Assembly (NCBI GenBank): GCA_016714765.1
Contig: JADKCF010000006.1
Span: forward strand, 215,281-279,280
From: Saprospiraceae bacterium
GTDB lineage: Bacteria; Bacteroidota; Bacteroidia; Chitinophagales; Saprospiraceae
Reading direction: 5' to 3'
DNA: 64,000 bases
Shown: piece after piece, positions 19,122-29,813 of the stretch
How positions within the stretch are numbered: the first letter of the stretch is position 1
Layout of the letters: each line of letters opens with the position of its first letter
Translations under genes and position numbers: made by a program
The notes under the pieces: generated by a model
Databases searched by the model: none
What the model was told of the DNA's origin: nothing
The model's input: the letters and a program-made list of their open reading frames with translations, nothing else

Positions 19122-19964
19122 GTGCTCTCATCACTAAACTGTAATGGTACTTTGCTGTCTCTGAAAGATCCGGTAGTCATGGGTATTATAAATATCAATC
19201 AGGATTCTTTTTTTGCTGCTTCGAGACACACTGCTATGGATGATATTCTCACGAAGGTCGACAAAATGCTACGTGAAGGTGCCGCTATCATAGACTTTGG
19301 TGCCATGTCCAGCAGGCCTGGTGCTGTCATATCCGACGCCGATACCGAAATCGATATCTTGGCGCCAGTCATCCAGCAAGTAAGTAAGGTTTTCCCCCAG
19401 GCCATCATCTCTGTGGATACCTTACACAGCCGTGTGGCAGCCAAAGTCATAGGAGAAGGAGCTTCCATCATCAATGACATATCTGCAGGTGACTACGACC
19501 CCCTGATGATGACTGTAATAGGTTCCTGCAATATACCTTACATCATGATGCATATGCAGGGAACGCCACCTGATATGCAAAACCAACCACAATATAAAGA
19601 TGTAACAACAGATATACTCTCTTATTTTGTAAAGAAAGTACATCAGTCCAGGCAGGCAGGTATCAAAGAAATAGTCATAGACCCTGGGTTTGGCTTTGGC
19701 AAAACCATAGACCAAAATTTTGAACTTCTTCGTCATTTAGAGACATTCCGGCTTTTTGACATCCCTCTACTGGCAGGCTTGTCACGAAAATCTATAATCT
19801 GGAAAACCCTCCAAACAGATGCTGATGGAGCACTGAACGGTACCACTGCACTACACATGGTAGCATTACAAAAAGGTGTTTCAATACTTAGAGTTCATGA
19901 TGTAAAAGAAGCAGTCGAATGTATTACATTGTATAAAAAATGCACATCCAAAGATATATCTTAG
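19122..19964 (+). CDS. folP: Dihydropteroate synthase
   Basis: A 280-residue TIM-barrel enzyme joining 6-hydroxymethyl-dihydropterin pyrophosphate with p-aminobenzoate in folate synthesis; it is the sulfonamide target. Family motifs are in order: GIININQDSFF (pyrophosphate loop), DFGAMSSRPGA, 'ISVDTLHS', 'INDISAGDYDP', 'MHMQGTP', 'DPGFGFGKT', 'GLSRKS' and a final RVHDV. All expected motifs are present. It uses a GTG start, since no in-frame ATG lies nearby upstream. It is followed by the TamB-like gene on the same strand after about 125 bp. Confidence 0.95.
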   Translation: MLSSLNCNGTLLSLKDPVVMGIININQDSFFAASRHTAMDDILTKVDKMLREGAAIIDFGAMSSRPGAVISDADTEIDILAPVIQQVSKVFPQAIISVDTLHSRVAAKVIGEGASIINDISAGDYDPLMMTVIGSCNIPYIMMHMQGTPPDMQNQPQYKDVTTDILSYFVKKVHQSRQAGIKEIVIDPGFGFGKTIDQNFELLRHLETFRLFDIPLLAGLSRKSIIWKTLQTDADGALNGTTALHMVALQKGVSILRVHDVKEAVECITLYKKCTSKDIS

Positions 19965-20089
19965 CCCTTACGGATTTACTTATCTTTATTTTGTAGCATC
20001 AAGGGGTTAATGTAGTGTTAAAAAGGTTTTGAATTCATCTTAAATGCTTACTTTTATACGTTTTTATTAAATAACACCGAATACTAGAT

Positions 20090-23000
20090 TTGTCAGACAC
20101 TGAATCCATCCAATCAGAAACTTCCGGAAGATCACCTTTGGTCAAATGGATAAGGAGAGTGCTGTTTATCATCCTGGCACTACTCATCCTGGGGATTATG
20201 TTACTTCAGTTTTCTCCAGTACAAACCTGGCTTTCTACAAAAGTAACCAAGTACATCTCTGAAGCTACCAATACTACTGTGACTGCTGAAAGATTAAAAA
20301 TCAGCCCATTCGATGGGATCATACTACAAAATTTCAATGTCGTAGATCAGCAGAATGACACGATTTTTTATGCGGGAGCGCTCAACATATCTTTACGAAA
20401 AAACCTCTTTCATCTCTTAAGGAACGAAATCGATTTGTCATATGTCGGGATTAAAAATCTCAGGCTAAATATTATTACTGAAACAGGCGAAAGCAGATCC
20501 AACCTTCAGAAATTTCTGGACAATCTGTCTACATCTCCATCAAAAAAATCTGCAGGACCTAAGATGAATTTCAATGTCAAAGATGTGGACTTGTCCAATC
20601 TGGATATTAAATTTCATAACCAAAATAAAGGAAAGGTTGAAAATATTTTTTTAAAATCAGGTACCCTTGACATCAATTACATCGATATGGGATGTAATGA
20701 ATATGACATAAACTCAGCTATTTTCGACGAACCAGTATTCCGTAGTCATATTTATGAATTTGATTGTTCACCTTCAGACGAATTGGCCATTGACCAGATA
20801 GAAAGTACAAAAGCTGAGGTTCCTGACACAGAAAGTCAGCCACTCACACTGACCCTAAGAGAAATAGTGATCAAAGACGGTCGTTTTGAAAAATCCAATG
20901 ACCTGATCATCCCCGAACAAAGATTTAAAGAATATCTTGATTATAACAATTTCAGTTTTGAACGCATCAATATGCTCCTCGAAGATTTTAGCCTCAGAAA
21001 CAATAGTGATGTATTCGCAAAACTGAAGACCCTCAGTGCAGTAGACAATACTGGCTTTGTTATCAGGGATATCAAGAGCGATACCATCATCATCAGCCCT
21101 ACCACTGCTGAGCTGCTTGGCTACACCATAGAAATGGGTAAAACCACTATAAAAGACAGACTTAAATTCAGCTTTGCCGATTTCGGAGCATTTTCTGAAT
21201 TTACAGATAAAGTCATCATCCAGTCAGAATTTAAAGATACGCGTATCTTTATGGACGATTTGGTACACTTTATCAAAAGCCTCAGTAAAGTACCTTTTGT
21301 AGTCAACAATGGCAAAGAAATCATCGAAGTCAACGGACGATACTTTGGCAAAGTCAATAATCTGGCAGGCCGCGATGTAGATATCAAGATGGGAAGCAAG
21401 CTCAGCCTGGCAGGATCCTTTAATACAAGAAATCTGCTGGACCCAGACAACACAGTACTCAACATCAGACTGGACAGATTTGATACGAGTATGAAGAAAA
21501 TCAAAATGATATTACCATCCTTCAATTTGCCACCAACATTCTATAAACTGGGCTCCATCCATTTTACTGGAAGATTTGACGGTTATATAGAAGATTTTGT
21601 AGCTTATGGCAAATTAAAGTCGGACGTAGGGGCAGCAGAGATGGATATGAGGCTGGATATCACACAAGGCACCAATAAAGCCAACTACTCCGGGACCCTA
21701 AATCTGCAAAACTTCAATATGGGATTATGGAGTGGCAATCCCGACCTGGGACTTGTCAATTTTAATTCAAAAGTCGAAGATGGTAAAGGACTGACGCTGA
21801 ATACTGTGAAAGCAGATCTTGCGGCAACCGTAAAATCACTGAGCTTTAAAAAGTACGAATACAAAAATTTTATTCTGGATGGCAAAATCGACAAAAACAC
21901 TTTCAATGGTGTCTTTAAGATAGAAGATAACAATGTTGATTTTGTTTTTGACGGCTCATTTGAATACCTGAATAATCAGGCCTTCCTTAATTTTAAATCC
22001 GAAGTAAAAAGACTGGATCTCCAGGCATTGAACCTTTCGAAAGTCCCTCTGTCGTTTAAGGCGAATATGGATATCAATCTGACAGGCAGCAACCTGAATG
22101 ATTTTACAGGTACCCTTGATATCAATGACCTGGATATGGTGTCAAAAGACTCGGCCTACAATATGAAAAAATCAGTATCATTTCCAGAAATTCTATCAAA
22201 GGAGGGAAGGAGCTGAAAGTAGACAGTGATCTCGGACAAATAATGATAGAAGGCCAATATGATATTCCGAATATTGTGAAATCTATCAAAAAAATTATCC
22301 GTACAAATTATCCATATATCACAAAAAACTGGAAGGAAGATATCGTCGCAGGCAATACTGTCCAAAAATTTGATTTCAACATTAATCTCACTCACAGTAA
22401 AAATTATCTCTCATTACTGGGACTTTATGACAGTTATTTTAGAAAACTGGATATAAAAGGCAGAATCGACTCATATAAAAATGAGTTGTCTCTAGCATCA
22501 GGTATTCTTTTTTCAAAATCAAAAAGACTCTCTGCAGGACTTACAGCTCCTGATGACTTCCAATAATAGCTCAGGAGATATATTGGTACACATAGACTCT
22601 ACGTTTGCAGCCGGCAAACGCTTCAATCCCATAGACTTGCAGACACACCTGAGTGGAGATACTGTAAATTTTGAACTTACCACCGAGAAACTAATAGATT
22701 CGCTCGAAAACTTTGATATCAGAGGACAACTCATACCCCACTCTAAAGGATACAATCTGACCCTCTCTGACAACCTGCTTGTCATGCTCGGCACCAGGTG
22801 GAATATTGACCCCAAAAATAATGTGGTGCTCGGTAACAATTACTTTAGTATGGATAATATGATCTTGTCTGATGGTTCCAGAAGGATTCAGCTGGATGAT
22901 ATCAATAATAACAAAGGAGTCAGCCTTGACATTGGTCATTTTGATATGGACATCATAAATAGTGTGATCAAATATGACAAAATGAAACTGGGTGGTCTCA

Positions 23001-24919
23001 CTAATGTAGGTTTTAAGATAAATGATGTCTTCCAAAAGGAAAAAGAAATATCCTGCAATATCAATATACCATCATTTACTATCAACGGTGACCCTTATGG
23101 CATTTTAAATATTGATCTGTCAAAATCCAAAACCTTGCCTGTAGATGCACACATCTCTATTGGTGAATTTTTAGATATCAAAGGCACATATGACGATAAA
23201 GAAAAAATCCTGGATGCGAAAATAAAACTTAAGGACGCCCCTATAACTATCCTTCAATATCTCCTCAAAGATGGTATCAAAGATACTGATGGTTATATAG
23301 ATGCAGATCTGAGTATCTCAGGCCCTGTCAAAGACTTAAATATCAAAGGCGATGGTATGGTCAACAAAGGTAAAACCACATTGGTATACACAGGAGTGAC
23401 CTATTATTTTGACAAACAGAAGTTAAAACTCACCAATACTGCCATAGACCTGAATGGAGCTCAAATCACGGATCAAAATGGCAACGCAGGGACAATAAAA
23501 GGTGGACTGACACACAACAGATTTAAATCATTCGGGGTCAATGCGAGTATTTCAGGCAACAATGTAGTAGGTCTCAATACTACCAAAGCCGACAATCCTG
23601 ATTATTATGGCTATGGAGTTGGTCAGTTATCGGCAGAATTTATTGGACTATTCGAGAAAGTGGATATGAAAATAAATGCCGTCACCGGACCTGGCACCCG
23701 TTTGTTTATCCCTGTAGACAATAGTCAGACCTCGATCAACGAAAGTTTCATAAAGTTTGTGACGAAAGATAAAAAAGGTCAGCCTGTTTTGAAAAAACCT
23801 TTTGTTGTGGGTGGTATAAATATCGAAATGGCTATCACTATCACACCTGATGCAGACCTGAGTCTGATATTCAATGAGGCTAAAGGGGATATCATCAAGG
23901 GCAAGGGACGTGGAAATCTTAAAATTGATATTACCAGACAGGGAGATTTTGAAATATTTGGTGATTATGAAATAGAGCAGGGGGAATACCTCTTTACAGT
24001 GGCACTGCTACCTGTCGCCAAACCATTTGTCGTGGAGCGAGGAGGAAGAATCACCTGGACAGGCGACCCTGTCAATGCTACGCTTGACATTACAGCTAAT
24101 TACCAAACACGAACCTCTATCAAACCTTTTATAGAGGAGTATCTATCCTCAGCCAGCGAAAATACCCAGGCTCTGGCTTCCCAAAGGTCAGAAGTAAATC
24201 TGAAACTGAAACTGGGAGGTACATTATTCAAGCCGGATATAAAATTTGATCTTTCGTTTCCGAATCTAGTATCTGATGTCTCTACCCTGGCTGACTCCAA
24301 ACTCAGGCTCCTTAAAAGCAATGAGCTCGAACTGAACAGTAACGCTATGTCCCTTATTGTTTTTAATGCTTTTTTACCTTCCAACAGAGTAGCGGATGTA
24401 TTCGGTGCTGCGGGCCTACAGTCTGCAGGTATCAATACCCTCAGTGAATTTTTGTCCAGCCAGCTGTCAGTGTATATTACCAATTTGCTCAATTCAGCTT
24501 TGGAAGAGGACGGTCTGATATCGGGCATCGATTTTGAGGTAGGTGTCAGGAACAACAATCTATCCTTTGGCAATGCCGCTACCAACAATATATTTCCTGA
24601 TGAAATAGAAGTAAGGCTGAAAAACAAATTCAGATTTATGGATGAAAGATTTTCGCTCAACGTAGGTGGGAATTATGTTTTTCAAAACCAGGGCATAACA
24701 ATTAATCAGGTCCTTCCAGATTTTGCTTTGGAATTCTTGCTGACTGAGGACAGAAAACTCAAAGTCCGTCTTTATGGCAAGTATGATATAGACCCAATTT
24801 CTATCACCAGTCTCCGCGAAAAATATGGTTTAGGGGTAGCTTACAGAACAGAATTTGGCAATATGGTGGACTTTGAAAAAAATGTCAAAAATAAAGTATC
24901 AGAAATCATTGACAAATAA
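20090..24919 (+). CDS. TamB/AsmA-like translocation and assembly module protein (two frameshifts)
   Basis: This is about 1,610 codons once rejoined. One N-terminal transmembrane helix (about residues 23-42) is followed by long beta-rich sequence of the AsmA/TamB type and a C-terminal DUF490 domain: 'GRITWTGDPVNATLDITANYQT', 'NLKLKLGGTLFKPDIKFDL', and a final YGLGVAYRTEF. TamB-like proteins span the periplasm and move lipids or outer-membrane proteins. The frame is lost near 22164-22169 (one A short in an A run after 'YNMKK') and regained near 22521-22525 (one A too many; the corrected reading is SKSKDSLQDLQLLM). All three parts align end to end, so this is one gene. The start is TTG. Confidence 0.88.
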
Positions 24920-25015
24920 CATTATTTTATTATATATAATGTATTGATTTTAATTGCATTGTGTTACCAATTTTGCATTAACAAATCATTACATTTATCT
25001 CACCCTCTTTTTTAG

Positions 25016-25023
25016 TAATTTTG
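25016..25023 (+). promoter_or_regulatory. -7 promoter box upstream of the DUF937-OmpA gene
   Basis: TAATTTTG fits TAnnTTTG and implies a leader of roughly 105 nt before the ATG at 25135. The -33 region is a poor match. Confidence 0.35.
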
Positions 25024-25134
25024 CATGACAATTCTGTGACTTTCTACAATTGTATAGTCTTAAAACTGTCGCAATCGGAAGAAAGCATGACGAATTGAAA
25101 ATCATTTTTTTTTTTAAATTTAAACTCATTTAAA

Positions 25135-26394
25135 ATGTCAATCAACTTATTAGACTTAGTTAAAGACCAGGTAACAGGCCAACTTGCTAAACAAGCTAGT
25201 AGCTTCCTTGGTGAGTCAGAATCATCAGTTACATCTGCGCTTGGTGGCATGATGCCAGCCCTATTAGGATCAGTGATTCAAAAATCAGCTACTCCTTCAG
25301 GAGCTCAAGGTATCATGGATATGGTAAGCAAACTGGATTTAGGTAGTCTTAGCAATATCGCCGGTTTATTTGGCGGTGGAGCAAGCAATGTCAACGGACT
25401 TCTTAACTCTGGTGGAGGTATTGTAGATACATTACTTGGTAATAAAGCAGGTGGCGTAATAGATGCTATCTCTGGCCTTAGTGGCTTGAAAAGCGGTTCT
25501 ACTTCATCATTGCTTAAACTTGCAGCTCCGTTTCTTATGAGTGTAATCGGAAATCAGGTAAAAGGTAAAGGAGTTTCTTTCCTAACTGATATGCTGATGG
25601 GTCAAAAAAGCAACGTAGCAAAAGCCCTTCCTGCAGGATTAGGAAGCGTTTTAGGATTTGCAGATTTTGGTGGTTCTTCATCATCTTCTTCAACAAGCAG
25701 AACAACAACTACAACTTCTTCATCTACTACTCCTTCAGGAGGTGGAAACAGCTGGTTAAAGTGGTTATTACCTATCCTTTTAGGAGCAGCAGTACTTTAC
25801 TGGTTGTCTACTAAAGGATGTGGAAAAGCTGCAGTAGATGCTACTACAGATGTAGTTGCAGCAGTAGACTCTACAGCTATGAAAGCAGCAGATGCAGCCG
25901 GAGCAGCAGTAGATTCAATGGGTGCAACAATGGACAAATTATTCTCTTACAAACTGGCTTCTGGTTTCGAACTGGTAGGTGCAGCTAAAGATGGAGTAGA
26001 AAGCCAATTGGTTTCTTTCGTAGAAGACAATACTAAAGCGATTGATAAAAATACTTGGTTTAACTTCGACAGATTGTTATTTGACACTGGTAAATCTACA
26101 CTTCAGGCAGGTAGCAAGGAGCAGTTGACTAACGTTGCTGAAATCCTTAAAGCTTTCCCTATAGTAAAATTGAAAATCGGTGGTTATACTGACAATACAG
26201 GAGATCCTAAAGCAAATCAGAAATTGAGTACTGACAGAGCATTCACAGTAATGAATGAATTAGTTGCACTTGGTGTAGATAAAGCAAGATTATCAGCTGA
26301 AGGTTATGGTGACAAATTCCCTGTAGCAGATAATGCTACTGAAGAAGGTCGTCAGCAAAACAGAAGAATTGCATTGAGAGTTACTGAGAAATAA
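25135..26394 (+). CDS. DUF937-OmpA fusion protein
   Basis: A 419-residue protein with no signal peptide. Residues 1 to about 165 are a DUF937 (YidB-like) domain rich in Gly and Leu. A Ser/Thr linker (about 178-205) follows, then one transmembrane helix ('WLKWLLPILLGAAVLYWL', about 208-225), an Ala/Asp-rich stalk, and an OmpA-type peptidoglycan-binding domain (about 300-419) with 'FNFDRLLFDTG', 'GGYTDNTGDPKANQKLS' and a final NRRIALRV. The topology implies an inner-membrane protein with DUF937 inside the cell and OmpA gripping the wall, like MotB. Codon use is strongly biased towards A/T-ending codons, suggesting high expression, and a strong terminator follows. Confidence 0.9.
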   Translation: MSINLLDLVKDQVTGQLAKQASSFLGESESSVTSALGGMMPALLGSVIQKSATPSGAQGIMDMVSKLDLGSLSNIAGLFGGGASNVNGLLNSGGGIVDTLLGNKAGGVIDAISGLSGLKSGSTSSLLKLAAPFLMSVIGNQVKGKGVSFLTDMLMGQKSNVAKALPAGLGSVLGFADFGGSSSSSSTSRTTTTTSSSTTPSGGGNSWLKWLLPILLGAAVLYWLSTKGCGKAAVDATTDVVAAVDSTAMKAADAAGAAVDSMGATMDKLFSYKLASGFELVGAAKDGVESQLVSFVEDNTKAIDKNTWFNFDRLLFDTGKSTLQAGSKEQLTNVAEILKAFPIVKLKIGGYTDNTGDPKANQKLSTDRAFTVMNELVALGVDKARLSAEGYGDKFPVADNATEEGRQQNRRIALRVTEK

Positions 26395-26431
26395 TTTTTT
26401 CTCTTTAACCACTCTGAAAAATATCAACTCG

Positions 26432-26465
26432 AAGAGCCGTCTGAATAAGACGGCTCTTTTTTTTT
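26432..26465 (+). terminator. Strong rho-independent terminator after the DUF937-OmpA gene
   Basis: A perfect 11-bp stem (AAGAGCCGTCT / AGACGGCTCTT) with a GAATA loop, followed by a run of T. Confidence 0.95.
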
Positions 26466-26787
26466 ACACCCATGATAAAAACATAAGCGGTCTACCTCGT
26501 ATATATCTTTTATACCCAAAATTTGATTTTCGCTTACTATTCAAAACTATTCAAAAAAGATATTGAAACTCACAGTATGATAAGAATTGGAAACGACTCT
26601 TTTCCCGTCAACTACCAAAGAAAATCTGAAAAAATCCTCCATTAATACTAAATCACTCTGTTTATATAACAAATGTTAGATACTCAACTGCTGATTTCTA
26701 ACCAAAGTTATATATATCAGGCCTCTCGCCCACCCTACCTTTGTGTTGTAAAATTTAATTATTTCTAACACTTAAAATGTATAATAA
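26466..26787. other. Intergenic region, promoter of the small lipoprotein
   Basis: AT-rich spacer of about 320 bp. TACCTTTG at 26736-26743 is a good -7 box for the gene starting at 26788. Nothing else is recognised. Confidence 0.4.
26736..26743 (+). promoter_or_regulatory. -7 promoter box for the small lipoprotein gene
   Basis: TACCTTTG matches TAnnTTTG exactly, 44 bp before the ATG at 26788. No clear -33 TTG is present. Confidence 0.45.
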
Positions 26788-26928
26788 ATGAAATCGCACA
26801 TTCTCCTCACCGCCTTATTCATCATCATCATTATGACCGTGTCATGTAAATCCAGTAAGTATGGCTGCTATGAATTTTCAGAAAGAGCACCTCGCCATTT
26901 GCAAATTACCCACACCCCCGATTGTTAA
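26788..26928 (+). CDS. Small lipoprotein, 46 residues
   Basis: This short frame has features of a real gene: an ATG 44 bp after a TACCTTTG box, and a lipoprotein signal (MKSHILLTALFIIIIMTVSC) with a TVSC lipobox that puts the modified Cys at residue 20. The mature part is only about 27 residues, with two more Cys (KYGCYEF and a final DC). It lies just upstream of an outer-membrane protein gene (38 bp) and is probably co-transcribed. I recognise no family. It could also be the start of a longer protein cut short by an indel. Confidence 0.5.
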   Translation: MKSHILLTALFIIIIMTVSCKSSKYGCYEFSERAPRHLQITHTPDC

Positions 26929-26965
26929 AAAAAACCATTTAATCACCACCTCAAATTTTAGAATC

Positions 26966-27631
26966 ATGAAAACGTTTTTTAAACCCACCATCACATTCAT
27001 TTTTTTATTCTCCATTACTTTGACGATTTGCGGACAAGCCAGTTTCGGACTTACCTTCAATAATGTACACTCCAAAGCCATCCCTAACAGCCGGATATTT
27101 GGTACTACTAATGGTAGTTTAGGCTACGAATTTGGGTTTATGTCTGAAAATACAAACAAAGCTATTGGGGTATCTTTATACAAGACATTTACCAAGTTGT
27201 TTTTGATGACAGATGTAACATATAGAGACATCAGTACCAAATATATGGTCAGAGACTATCTCGAAGAGGTCAATCCAAATGTAAATTACATCAGCGAAAG
27301 CCACAAACTTATTCACGTGCCGGTGATAGCAGGAATCAACTTTAAAAACATAAAAGTCGGCGCAGGAAGTATTTTTAATATTCACATTGAAAATGACAAT
27401 GCCTTATCCAAAGCATATCCCTTTGTGAATCAGGGACGCAAACTGGACACAGGAATGACACTTTTTGCCGGCTATAAACTTTTTAACAGAGCTTTGATTC
27501 AGGTTCGATATGAAAAATCATTTGTCAGAGTAGGAAACCATATTTACTACAACCAGCAAAGTACAAGGATCCAATCATTCATGGACAACCTCACTTTTGG
27601 AATTTCAATCTACCCGGCAGGAATGGATTAA
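26966..27631 (+). CDS. Outer-membrane beta-barrel protein, hypothetical
   Basis: A 221-residue protein with a clear signal peptide (MKTFFKPTITFIFLFSITLT, cleaved near ICG-QAS). The mature part alternates aromatic and polar residues in strands ('SFGLTFNNVHS', 'GLYEFGF'-like, 'LFAGYKLFNRALIQVRYEKS') and ends in an amphipathic strand, typical of small eight-stranded outer-membrane barrels. The ATG at 26966 is chosen because it precedes the signal peptide; the longer frame from 26861 adds unrelated residues. It is followed by a terminator. Confidence 0.75.
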   Translation: MKTFFKPTITFIFLFSITLTICGQASFGLTFNNVHSKAIPNSRIFGTTNGSLGYEFGFMSENTNKAIGVSLYKTFTKLFLMTDVTYRDISTKYMVRDYLEEVNPNVNYISESHKLIHVPVIAGINFKNIKVGAGSIFNIHIENDNALSKAYPFVNQGRKLDTGMTLFAGYKLFNRALIQVRYEKSFVRVGNHIYYNQQSTRIQSFMDNLTFGISIYPAGMD

Positions 27632-27662
27632 AACCGTTTTGCCAACTGACTCCCTCAACAAT

Positions 27663-27698
27663 GCAAAAAGCTCCAATTGGAGTTTTTTGCATTTTTTT
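27663..27698 (+). terminator. Rho-independent terminator
   Basis: A 12-bp stem (GCAAAAAGCTCC / GGAGTTTTTTGC, one G-T pair) with an AATT loop and a T run, 31 bp after the barrel gene. Confidence 0.9.
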
Positions 27699-27822
27699 AA
27701 TATGCTTTTTTCATATTTTAAAATATATAAGTATATATTTGTCTTGAATTGACAAATGAATATTTTCCAACAAAGGGCAAAGCGTATAACAAAAGTTATA
27801 TATCAGATCATTTGCGTTTAGT

Positions 27823-27830
27823 TACTTTTG
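27823..27830 (+). promoter_or_regulatory. -7 promoter box of the duplicated-module signalling locus
   Basis: TACTTTTG fits TAnnTTTG and lies 41 bp before the first gene of the locus (27872). It follows a terminator, so it is the natural start of the transcript. Confidence 0.45.
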
Positions 27831-27871
27831 ACGGGAGATTCATTATTTATTTACTTTAAAACAAAAAACCA

Positions 27872-28531
27872 ATGAGAATTTACCCACCCGTTTCGTACTT
27901 CTTTTGGCTGCTACCTATCTTTACATTTTGCAGCTGTCTCCCTTCAGAAATAAACAATTTCTTGCCCAAAGATGATCCCAGGACTAAAAATCAAATTATT
28001 CTGGATGCACTAAAACTGAATTTCTAATTGCAGAAAATGGCTGATGCCGAAAAAACCAATACTGTTCCCATCAACATGGATCAGGCCAATGACCTCCGTG
28101 ATGAGTATGAGGATACTGAATGTGCAAAAAATTCACGCGGGGCATTATATCATTTTCCAAAAATATTGGCAGCACTATTGAAAGCCAGTAATGTTACCAG
28201 AGTGGAAGAGCTGACTAAAAATACGGCTTCTGTCAATACCTTAACTAAAACAGGATTTTTTGCTGTTTTTGGAAAATATTCCATGACCAATAAACCATCC
28301 TATATGGATGCTGCCACTTTTAATAACTATAAAGGCAAAAATACCAGTTACATCAGTTTTGCATTAATCCAAGATGAAAATACTGTGGACGATATGTATT
28401 ACAACATTACACCACCCAGTGGCAACCAATCTCTTCAATCCACTTTTTTAGTCACGGAGCCCATCATGTTTAATTTCGGTAAGTTGTGTCCTACCTACTG
28501 TCCTCCTAGCCTGAGATCAAATGTAGATTAG
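27872..28531 (+). CDS. Envelope protein A1 of the signalling locus (in-frame stop, probably two compensating indels)
   Basis: The frame opens with a hydrophobic lipoprotein-like leader (MRIYPPVSYFFWLLPIFTFC, then SC). It meets TAA at 28025-28027 and continues in the same frame to 28531. If one A is added in the A run near 28012 and one removed near 28034, the junction reads LKTEFLIAEMADAEK without a stop, which fits the indel pattern of this window. The C-terminal half ('GFFAVFGKYS', 'TSYISFALIQ', 'GKLCPTYCPP') resembles protein A2 at 29315: same order of a G-F-x-A-x-F-x-x-Y strand, an N/T strand and a CPxxC ending. No known family is recognised. It is likely extracytoplasmic. Confidence 0.6.
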
Positions 28532-28548
28532 CATAAAAGAAATGAAAT

Positions 28549-29283
28549 ATGGACTTCAAGACGTATTTTTCATCTCTACTGGTGTATGACTATATCAATC
28601 TGGCCGCCCTTGTGGTAAGTTTCGTTTATTTGCTTTTGGGACGACGCAGTCTTTCTTACCTGCCTTTATTTTTATTGATCGGCAACTTTGTAGAAATATT
28701 TTTAGTTAAATACTGGACTACTACTTACAGAACCAATGCTGCTATTTATAATTTTTTCGGCTTGTTTTGTGTAGCTTACTACTTTTATATTTACTTGCTT
28801 CATTTCAAGAATAAGTCATGGATAACATATTACTATTGGGCACTGATATCATTGTCATTGTATACTATTATTCAGGTTTTCATGAATTACCACTTATTGG
28901 ATAAAATGATTATTACCAACTATACTTATAACATCGGCATGGTTCTGACTTTAGTTCTGGTGTTGACCTATTTTTATACTATTATTTCTGATGGACTTTA
29001 CCATTCAGTAAAAAGAGACCCACTTTTTTATTTTTCATTGGGCATAATGTTGTTTTATTTCTCCAGCTTTGTCATTCTGAATTTCATAAATTACCTGATA
29101 ATGGGAGGCAATGCAGGCAATATTGCACAGAAATTATTACAGTTCGGAAATATTTTTCTATCTCTGGGTTACCTCGGTGCCGCGTTAAATTTCCAGAAAT
29201 CATCCAGCCACAGCGAAGTCGCAGAATATTCACTAAACAAAAATATCCGCTTAAGCAATGAAATAAAACATACTGACATCTAA
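28549..29283 (+). CDS. Seven-transmembrane protein B1 of the signalling locus
   Basis: A 244-residue protein with about seven hydrophobic helices and short loops, and a polar tail of about 30 residues. Landmark segments are 'YDYINLAALVVSFVYLLLGR' near the start, 'RDPLFYFSLGIMLFYFSSF' before the last helices, and 'QFGNIFLSLGYLGAAL'. It is a clear paralogue of B2 (29814-30464), which has the same segments. It starts 17 bp after A1. I do not recognise a named family; by position it is a candidate membrane sensor or receptor for the kinase downstream. Confidence 0.75.
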   Translation: MDFKTYFSSLLVYDYINLAALVVSFVYLLLGRRSLSYLPLFLLIGNFVEIFLVKYWTTTYRTNAAIYNFFGLFCVAYYFYIYLLHFKNKSWITYYYWALISLSLYTIIQVFMNYHLLDKMIITNYTYNIGMVLTLVLVLTYFYTIISDGLYHSVKRDPLFYFSLGIMLFYFSSFVILNFINYLIMGGNAGNIAQKLLQFGNIFLSLGYLGAALNFQKSSSHSEVAEYSLNKNIRLSNEIKHTDI

Positions 29284-29314
29284 AACATTTATAATTTTTC
29301 AAAATAAATTTCTT

Positions 29315-29797
29315 ATGAACCAAAACCTTATCTCCATAATCTTAGCTGCCATCATCGCATTTATACTGGGCATTTTTGCCAGTGATTGGTTTGATCAGGA
29401 TGACACTATAAAACTAACTATCAAACAACCTTCAAATTCAGCATCCAACAGCAGGAAAATCACGCCTGAAGATATTAAAAACATGGATGATACATTAGTT
29501 TGCGGTGACAAAACCAAAGCCATATTATTTGACCTACCTTCTATCATCGCTGACTTACATAATTACAAATCCAGTCATCCTGAAGATAATTTTGACTGGA
29601 ATGACGTTGGTTTTTATGCAACTTTTGCCAGCTATCCCACTGACCGTGGAGATTGGGGTGATAAATCTGGCCATAACACGATCATCATCAGATATGTGCA
29701 TCACCTCAATGATAAAAATCCAAGCACTTTCTCAAAACTGGAAGACAGAAATGTTGGCGACATGTGTCCTTCCAGATGCAATAAAGATCCAGAATAG
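29315..29797 (+). CDS. Membrane-anchored envelope protein A2 of the signalling locus
   Basis: A 160-residue protein with one N-terminal transmembrane helix ('LISIILAAIIAFILGIFASDW') and a soluble domain. The domain includes 'AILFDLPSIIADLHNYKS', 'DVGFYATFASYPTD', 'HNTIIIRYVHHLND' and the end 'GDMCPSRC'. The same landmarks in the same order are seen in A1, so A1-B1 and A2-B2 look like a duplicated two-gene module. No known family is recognised. Confidence 0.7.
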   Translation: MNQNLISIILAAIIAFILGIFASDWFDQDDTIKLTIKQPSNSASNSRKITPEDIKNMDDTLVCGDKTKAILFDLPSIIADLHNYKSSHPEDNFDWNDVGFYATFASYPTDRGDWGDKSGHNTIIIRYVHHLNDKNPSTFSKLEDRNVGDMCPSRCNKDPE

Positions 29798-29813
29798 ATT
29801 ATTACAAAACCGG

